The position numbers and the translations under genes were made by a program. Shown piece by piece: positions 58,409 to 64,000 of a stretch of 64,000 nt of DNA. Position 1 is the first letter of the stretch. Every line of letters starts with the position of its first letter. Source of the DNA: Synaphobranchus kaupii (taxonomy: Eukaryota; Chordata; Actinopteri; Anguilliformes; Synaphobranchidae); assembly GCA_029718625.1 (NCBI GenBank), contig CM056377.1:104978585-105042584 (forward strand), read 5' to 3'. The notes below the pieces were generated by a model. That model had not been told where the DNA came from, did no database searches, and saw only the letters and a program-made list of their open reading frames with translations.

Positions 58409-59892
58409 AAGCAGGAAAAAATTATACTTTGCATATATTGCTCATTGTCTTTTTTATAATGTTAATTCTTGTATTTCTTTCTGTTTTTAAATGTTTATGG
58501 CTGTTCTTGGTCCCAGGGGTACTTTATTATTTTGTCTGTACTGAGAATAATGACAAACTTCACTCTTATTGCACATATAACGTACCTTTTAACATACCTT
58601 TTTACTACATTCAATCTACACACAATTAATGTAGTAATATGTAAAAAAGTTATAAATTATAGCGAAATGAGAGAGAAATTCTTTAAATTCATGCATAAAG
58701 CTATAGCCAGGAGGCCTATAGACTATCACAAGGGCAATAGGTTGAGAAAAGAGGTAGCTTCTACCAACATCTGGCTGAGAATTTCATGACTAATACTTCA
58801 AATTAATCAAATCTATGCTCTGGTTTTGTTTTTTTATTCATCAAGGCATGCTATTTCTGACAAAATATGGTTTAAGAAGGTACATAATCCCTTTAAACAT
58901 GAGAAGCACCTAAATAAGAAAAATTAACAGCTTGTTAAAATTCTGTGATTACAATTGTGTTTGGAACATAAACCAGCATACACGGGGGGCGGGGGGGGCA
59001 CTTGCTTATAGCCTGAGCCAAGCAATGACAATTCTGTCAGAACAACTCACGTATTTAAATGACATGATTAATGAATGAATGTGCTGCATAATTATTTTAG
59101 TTTGGCGGTGAATGGATCTGCTTTAGTACTGCTCCGAAGCACGGGCATCTCCTCCTGCTAAACAGGAGATGACCAGAAATCCCCATACTAAAGCAGATCC
59201 AAACAGGTGGAAGCTGGGGTGGTGGAGGGTGACAGCAAACTTCTTTTAACACAAGCCGTAAGCAACAAAGAGCAGCGCATCAGCATTCAAGCAGTACAGA
59301 GACAACTAATTCTGAGCTTAAAAAAGACGCTCCATTAGAGGTGTGTGCATGTGATTGGTTGAGTATGTGACGCGTGATTGCTAGCCGAGAGGCTGTTCGA
59401 CAGAATTTACTCTGCGAACTTGTTTGCGACGCTCATTGGTGTGAGCTTTAAATCTATTAGGGCTGAACTGTACTAGGAGTTCATACTACACTATAGTAGA
59501 AGCGTCCATGTATTGCCTAGCCGTTCATTATGTTGGGTGCACCAGCATAGCCCATGGAAAATAAACAGAATAGTAGCTAGTTGTCCTGTATAGTAATCCA
59601 TGGGCTGGTGTAGGTTTATGTAGTAGATAGCTGTAAGCTTATAGCAATTCATATGACTGAAATTGTGTGCATGTTCTCATACATTGTTAGTCTGACTGGT
59701 TGGTGATAAATGACCTGTCTTTCTCATACTACTCCAATTGTGACTTAAACTATGGGTATATTAAGTCTCCCACCAGTCTTCTCCCATCTGCCTGTCTCCA
59801 TCTGGTCCCTCTGCTGCCACTCCTGCAGCTGTGTGTTCCTGCAGGACTGCTGTGCGAAGATCGGTCATTCTTGGTCACCATGCACTACTACC
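58409..59892. other. AT-rich filler inside the probable piggyBac element
   Basis: No coding signal before the transposase fragment. It includes a G-rich run near 58985-59000 and a strong hairpin at 59114-59200. Confidence 0.4.
59114..59200 (+). repeat. Two-tier hairpin (87 nt)
   Basis: A perfect 15-bp outer stem (GGATCTGCTTTAGTA at 59114-59128 with TACTAAAGCAGATCC at 59186-59200) encloses an inner stem CATCTCCT/AGGAGATG with a 10-base loop. The internal loops are large, so a microRNA precursor is unlikely; a MITE relic is as plausible. Confidence 0.55.
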
Positions 59893-60165
59893 AAAAAGAG
59901 ACCAAGCAAGCCAGAGCCTGAGGACAGATGGCATGACATCAGTGATGAGAATGTACAGGCCCATCAGTTCCGCTTCTGTCCACAGAGGAACCCCTGGAGC
60001 ACAGCTGGACCTTCGACAGGACTACAGCCCCCCAGAACTCTTCCAGTTGTTCTTCAGCAAAGAAGCTGTATGCATTCTCTGCCAGAGCACCAATAGTTAT
60101 GTACAGCAGATGCATGCTCAAGGGCTGCAGACGGCATTGGATTAATGTGGATGCATTTTTGGCAC
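59893..60165 (+). pseudogene. piggyBac-type (PGBD-like) transposase fragment
   Basis: The frame reads EPEDRWHDISDENVQAHQFR, then, after a one-base insertion in a C run near 59993, GAQLDLRQDYSPPELFQLFF, KEAVCILCQSTNSYVQQ. A further shift near 60135 gives HWINVDAFLAL. This order matches the N-terminal part of PGBD/piggyBac transposases (RWHD..., P...LD....Y.PLELF.LFF, CENTN, W..V..FLA). Most of the catalytic domain is missing; the element ends only ~350 bases downstream. Upstream sequence in the first frame (from 59752) shows no recognisable domain. Dead gene. Confidence 0.6.
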
Positions 60166-60699
60166 TGAAAACTAAACCGAGACTAAGCAATGGATTATCT
60201 AATTGTCATTCCATTCTAATTGTCTCCTCATACAACATATTAATGTTCTTCAAACGCAGTCATTTCAGATAAGTTTGGATAGATGTCCATAGGCTGCGTA
60301 GGTTTTTGGGCACTAGAAACTAGATGGGTGAAAATTTATGTATTCACTGCCAATAATTTATGTATGAATTATGAAAATAATTTAATTTAAGGCATGCTAA
60401 TAAATCTTCTTTAATTTAAGCCATTATTGGTATTTATGTGATGTTGGCATCTGGAGTTAAAAGCTTTAAACAGAACAGTACAAAACAGATGAAAGTTAAG
60501 CCTGTGCACAAAGGGGTTAAGTAATCCTAGATTGATTAATCCAGATTTCATAGTAGTACTATCATTGGAATGAATAGCAGTATGTCTTGTTTTGATATTG
60601 ATAACATTTTTGTAGCAATCTTCACGGTTTTGGGTGACATCATCGCGCTCACACCCACAGAGATTGAAAGATGGCAACAATGATGATGCTTAACTATGC

Positions 60700-61540
60700 C
60701 TTATATGAATTTCCCCATGATAACGGATAACAAAATGCCAGTTTGTTTTTGTGTATCCTACAAAAAATTTGGCAATTTAAGACGGGGAAGCAGCTTTGTT
60801 CATGGGCACTAACACACCCCATACCATGATAGACGCTGGCTTTTGAACCTTGCGTTTTCCTCTCTTTGGCCTGGAGAACACAACATCCAAAAACAATTTC
60901 AAAGGTGGACTCGTCAGCACACGTTTCCACTTTGAGACAGTCCATCTCAGATGAGCTCGAGAAGTAGGCGGCGTTTCTGGATGTTGTTGATATATGGCTT
61001 ATGCTTCGCGTAGTAAACTTGCATTTGTAGATGCAGTGACAAACTGTGCTTACTGACAACGGTTTTCCAAAGTATTCTCAAGCTCATGTGATTATATTAA
61101 TTACAGAAGAATGTCGGTTTTTAATGCAGTGCCATCTGAGGGATTGAAGGTCACGGGCATTCAATATTGGTTTTCGGCCTTGACCTTTACGCACAGAGAT
61201 TTCTCCAGATTCTCAGAATCTTTTAATAATATTATGGACTGGAGATGGTGAAATCCCTAAATTCCTTGCAATCGTGCGTTGAGAAACGTTGTTCTTAAAC
61301 TATTGGACTACTCGCTCATGCAGTTTTTCGCAAAGTGGTGAACCTCGACACATCCTGCTTGCTCGTAAATGCCCGAGCCTTCGTGGATGCTCCTTTTATA
61401 CCCAATCATGACAGCATCACCTGTTACCTATTCACCTGTTTACCTGTGGAAGGAGTTTTTTGAACATTCCACAACCTTCACAGTCTTATGTTGTCCCTGT
61501 CCCAACTTTTTTGGAAGGTGTTTTGTATTAAGGAGACGCG
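60700..61540 (-). pseudogene. Decayed Tc1-like transposase with adjoining terminal repeat
   Basis: On the minus strand the pieces run from about 61330 to 60735: HERVVQ.FKNNVSQRTIARN and LGISPSPVHNIIKRF (first helix-turn-helix), SVRKGQGRKPILNARDLQSL (GRK-type linker), FGKPLSVSTVCHCIYKCK (second helix-turn-helix), a NNIQKRR segment, then DESTFEIVFG, which holds the first catalytic Asp of the DDE/D triad (about 60912). Several stops and frameshifts interrupt it, and the second and third catalytic residues are missing because the copy is truncated near 60720. The end TGTCCCAACTTTTTTGGAA at 61498-61516 matches the fragment at 42815-43140. It is a different Tc1 family from the twin elements at 18769 and 61670. 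Confidence 0.75.
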
Positions 61541-61669
61541 CGTTATGAGACCAGACCAGCTACTTTCAAAGTAAAAGCTGGAAAAATATAACGAATAATG
61601 GAACAGCAGTTCAGGCAAACAGTTAAGGCAAAAATTCACGTGACATCTGTGGTGTGAGGGACAGATATA

Positions 61670-62588
61670 CAGATCCTTTCCAAAAAATTAGAATATCATG
61701 GAGAAGTTTTTTTTTTTCCATAATTCCATTCAAAAAGTGAAACTTTCATAGATTATAGATTCATTACACACAAAGTGAAATATTTCTAGCCTTTATTTGT
61801 TTCATTTTTCATAATTTTGGCTTACAGCTCCAGAAAACCCCCAAAACAGTATTTCAAGAAATTAGAATAGTGTGTCGAAAATCAGCATTTACTTCAGTTA
61901 TTTCAGAGAATGAATGTTTTAGACTGAGTGTCACACTATCATCTAATTTACTCAAAACACCTGCAAAGTTTATCTCAGTTTGGTTCAGTATGGGGAAGAC
62001 TGCAGACTTGACAATTGGCCAGAAGACCATCATTGACACCCTCCAGAAGATGGGTAAGCCACAAAAGGTCATCGCTAAGGAGGCTGGCTGTTCACAGAGT
62101 GCAGTGTCCAAGCATATCAATAGAAAGTTTAGTGGAAGGGAAAAATGTGGCAGGAGAAGGTGCACAAGCAAAAGAGATGACCGTAGTCTTCAGCGGATTG
62201 TCAAGCAAAGACGATTCCAAAATTTGGCGGAGATGCAGAGGGAGTGGACTGAGGCTGGAGTCAGTGCTTCAAAAACCACCACGTACAGACGTATCCGGGA
62301 CATGGGCTACAACTGTCGGATTCCTCGAGTCAAGCCACTCCACTCATTCTCTGAAATAACTGAAGTAAATGCTGATTTTCGACACACTATTCTAATTTCT
62401 TGAAATACTGTTTTGGGGGTTTTCTGGAGCTGTAAGCCAAAATTATGAAAAATGAAACAAATAAAGGCTAGAAATATTTCACTTTGTGTGTAATGAATCT
62501 ATAATCTATGAAAGTTTCACTTTTTGAATGGAATTATGGAAAAAAAACGACTTTTCCATGATTCATTGGAATTTTTATTCTAAATCTG
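61670..62588 (+). mobile_element. Internally deleted Tc1-like transposon, copy 2 (919 bp)
   Basis: Near-identical to 18769-19685, with the same CAGATCCTTTCC start after TA (61668-61669) and the same internal deletion. The last ~35 bases of the right repeat have degenerated, although CTG followed by TA (62589-62590) remains. Long inverted repeats are at about 61670-61913 and 62344-62588. The damaged right end should make this copy immobile. Confidence 0.88.
61990..62403 (+). CDS. Truncated Tc1 transposase, N-terminal domains only (copy 2)
   Basis: The frame of 137 residues from ATG 61990 matches the product at 19089-19502, with Val for Met in SQSAVSKH, Asp and Ser for Tyr and Arg in KRDDRSLQ, Ser for Pro in SASKTTT, and Arg for Leu in NCRIPRV. 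There are no stops or frameshifts in either copy. It contains both helix-turn-helix units and the GRRR linker but no catalytic domain. Since both copies keep the frame open, a DNA-binding-only product is possible, though shared recent ancestry explains it equally well. Confidence 0.65.
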   Translation: MGKTADLTIGQKTIIDTLQKMGKPQKVIAKEAGCSQSAVSKHINRKFSGREKCGRRRCTSKRDDRSLQRIVKQRRFQNLAEMQREWTEAGVSASKTTTYRRIRDMGYNCRIPRVKPLHSFSEITEVNADFRHTILIS

Positions 62589-62590
62589 TA

Positions 62591-64000
62591 TAAAAGTAAC
62601 CAACAAAACGATGTCCAGTGGAAGTCAAGTAATTATTAAATATAGCTGATAGGTGGGAAAGGAAATCATAAAACAAATTGATTACCGTTTTACCGTCAAA
62701 TTACCATCCCTGACTCAGTCTCCTTTGCCTTCTCCCTCTGAAATATCGTATGTCCGTTGACAATTTTCCTTTATCTAGACAACCATATTGTAGCTTGTGT
62801 TTGCAAATGACTTTACAGAGTTTCACTAGAAGTCTCTTTTATTTATTTCCATTCGTATTTATTTCAAGGCGTATTTATTTCAAAATGTCTTGGCCTGTCA
62901 GTCAACATGAAAAGGGCAGGGTCAGGGCATGATCATTGCTGCTTAGCCCATAGATATAAAAGCCCATATAAAAACCACGAGACGGCTCAGATTTCTGCGC
63001 AGCTGCCATATTAGGTGGTGAAGATCGGCGTATTTTGGTAGTGTACTGAAATGCAGACTTCCCCTGATAAAATATACTATAACTCGCTTCATCTCGATTA
63101 ATTTTTGCTAAATTTGACTTGTTATTGATGTGACAAATAGGCTATCTGCATAGCACAGATTATTTCCAAATTTCCAGGAACAACTATCCTATTTGTAAAA
63201 TGCTCTCTACTATAATTGGGACGTCAACGACTACCACTAGGGGGCATAATGAACGTGAACACATAGCTTTCTTATTTCAGAACATCGTATTCTGCCTATA
63301 GGCTACAAAATGAGCTGTAATTCTTAGAGAAAGTTACAAGTATTCCACCTGCCTATTTACACGTTTAGATGCCTTCGCTTTTCTTACCAACTCATAGCCT
63401 ACGTTTAAAAATATGCAATTTTACTTGGGTTAGCCTTATAGCTGAGGAAAAATTGCTTCCTTAACCAGGAGATCAACTTGACTGAGAATGTATGTGTGAT
63501 CCACCGTTATAGAATTAGATGTGCATATGATATGTTATATACGTAGCTATTAGCTAGGCTATTGCACTGCGGCAGGCTGTAGAATGCAATAAAAAAATTG
63601 CTAAATTTTGGAGCAAGAACTGCTCACAGTTATCTATGAAGTACATTTGTGTAGGCTATGTAGTCTAGCATTATTAACCCTCTTAGAGATTTAATGCATT
63701 TACCATAGCTTATATCATAATCAGCTCTGACAGCATGTTGACGACTCCTGTAGTCTATAGTAAAAGGGCGATTTACAAATAGCCTAGCTATTGTAGTTAA
63801 TGGTTACACAGGGACATTTTGGGACTCTGGCTTTCTGATCATGAGACTGGGCTCCCTGCGGAGTCATTCACAATTAACACTCCTGATCAACTGAGGCACA
63901 ATGGAGTGTCTGTCCCCTTCTTCGTGTGACTGAGATGAACACAGACTGCTTGATCGATCAGGCACCTGTTTGGGCAGGAACTCCCCCCTATTTTGAGCTG
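62591..64000. other. AT-rich stretch to window end, nothing identified
   Basis: A TATAAAA-like AGATATAAAAGCC lies near 62951. An open stretch of ~44 codons at 63800-63930 lacks good splice signals. Words such as AGCCTA/TAGGCT are frequent, a compositional habit of some teleost genomes. Confidence 0.4.

Larger units (their letters stand above)
57280..60516 (+). mobile_element. Probable decayed piggyBac-like element (3.2 kb)
   Basis: TTAA at 57276-57279 is followed by CCCCTTCGCACAGACC. At the other end GGCTTAAC is not seen, but CCTGTGCACAAAGGGG (60501-60516) is followed by TTAA (60517-60520). Reverse-complemented, this end is CCCCTTTGTGCACAGG, matching the left end apart from one change and a 2-base insertion. 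A piggyBac-type transposase fragment lies inside (59893-60165), which supports the pairing. Other elements have inserted within, including a possible Harbinger-like MITE. The pairing of such distant, imperfect ends is an inference. Confidence 0.5.

Noticed and set aside
63800..63930. Exon-like open stretch near the right end
   Set aside because: Open in one frame for about 44 codons, but the upstream side lacks a pyrimidine tract and no consensus donor is seen.
1..64000. CRISPR arrays, operons or bacterial features
   Set aside because: No regularly spaced direct repeats with unique spacers; all recognisable content is vertebrate mobile DNA.

Overview
The window looks like a stretch of a teleost fish nuclear genome. 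It is AT-rich and intron- or intergenic-like, and no host gene is recognisable over most of it. What can be identified is mobile DNA: Ty3/gypsy chromovirus LTR retrotransposons, several Tc1/mariner families (one with Sleeping Beauty/salmonid-type IR/DR ends), piggyBac-like elements, a hAT-like transposase relic, an L1-like 3' end, a tRNA-derived SINE with a V-SINE-like 3' domain, and MITE-like inverted repeats. This mix is typical of ray-finned fish. I cannot name the species.

Layout. 1-3363: 3' part of a chromovirus (RNase H, integrase, chromodomain, then a 1533-bp LTR). 3456-4618: near-palindromic element with Sleeping Beauty-like ends. 4674-4929: 39-bp inverted repeat pair. 4930-12870: AT-rich, nothing recognised. 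12875-13401: piggyBac-type MITE with TTAA duplication. 18769-19685: internally deleted Tc1 element retaining only the DNA-binding half of the transposase; its near-twin is at 61670-62588. 19739-20689: element with GGGGCCTCATTTATAAA ends. 22144-22460: THAP-domain relic. 22505-23787 and 29741-30330: further Tc1-associated copies of the palindromic module seen at 3.5-4.6 kb. 27300-27742 (minus): L1-like ORF2 tail. 28430-28910: hAT-like transposase relic. 30436-31870: duplicated dispersed repeat with a 230-bp MITE between the copies.

35208-42387 is the centrepiece: a complete chromovirus insertion (7180 bp) with a perfect 5-bp target duplication AGAAC, gag, a canonical -1 slippery heptamer before the gag stop, and pol encoding protease, reverse transcriptase, RNase H, integrase and chromodomain. 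Its LTRs look identical except that the 3' LTR carries three extra minisatellite units, so it inserted recently. Yet pol is broken by a stop just after the YIDD motif and by a 2-bp deletion just after the catalytic Glu of integrase. The sequence next to the 5' LTR is complementary to the predicted 5' end of the transcript rather than to an obvious tRNA, which fits the self-priming known for the Tf1/sushi group. A third, diverged member survives as a solo LTR at 55678-57090 (target duplication TAATG).

Right part: SINE at 47367-47577; a candidate host exon at 48321-48429 with strong splice signals; a probable decayed piggyBac-like element bracketed by TTAA at 57280-60516 with a transposase fragment; and a decayed Tc1 transposase on the minus strand at 60700-61540.

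The elements do not form a pathway. Biologically they are an autonomous-type retroelement family in three states (edge-truncated copy, full but defective copy, solo LTR) plus many non-autonomous DNA transposons that depend on transposases encoded elsewhere. Boundaries and family names were read by eye without database searches.
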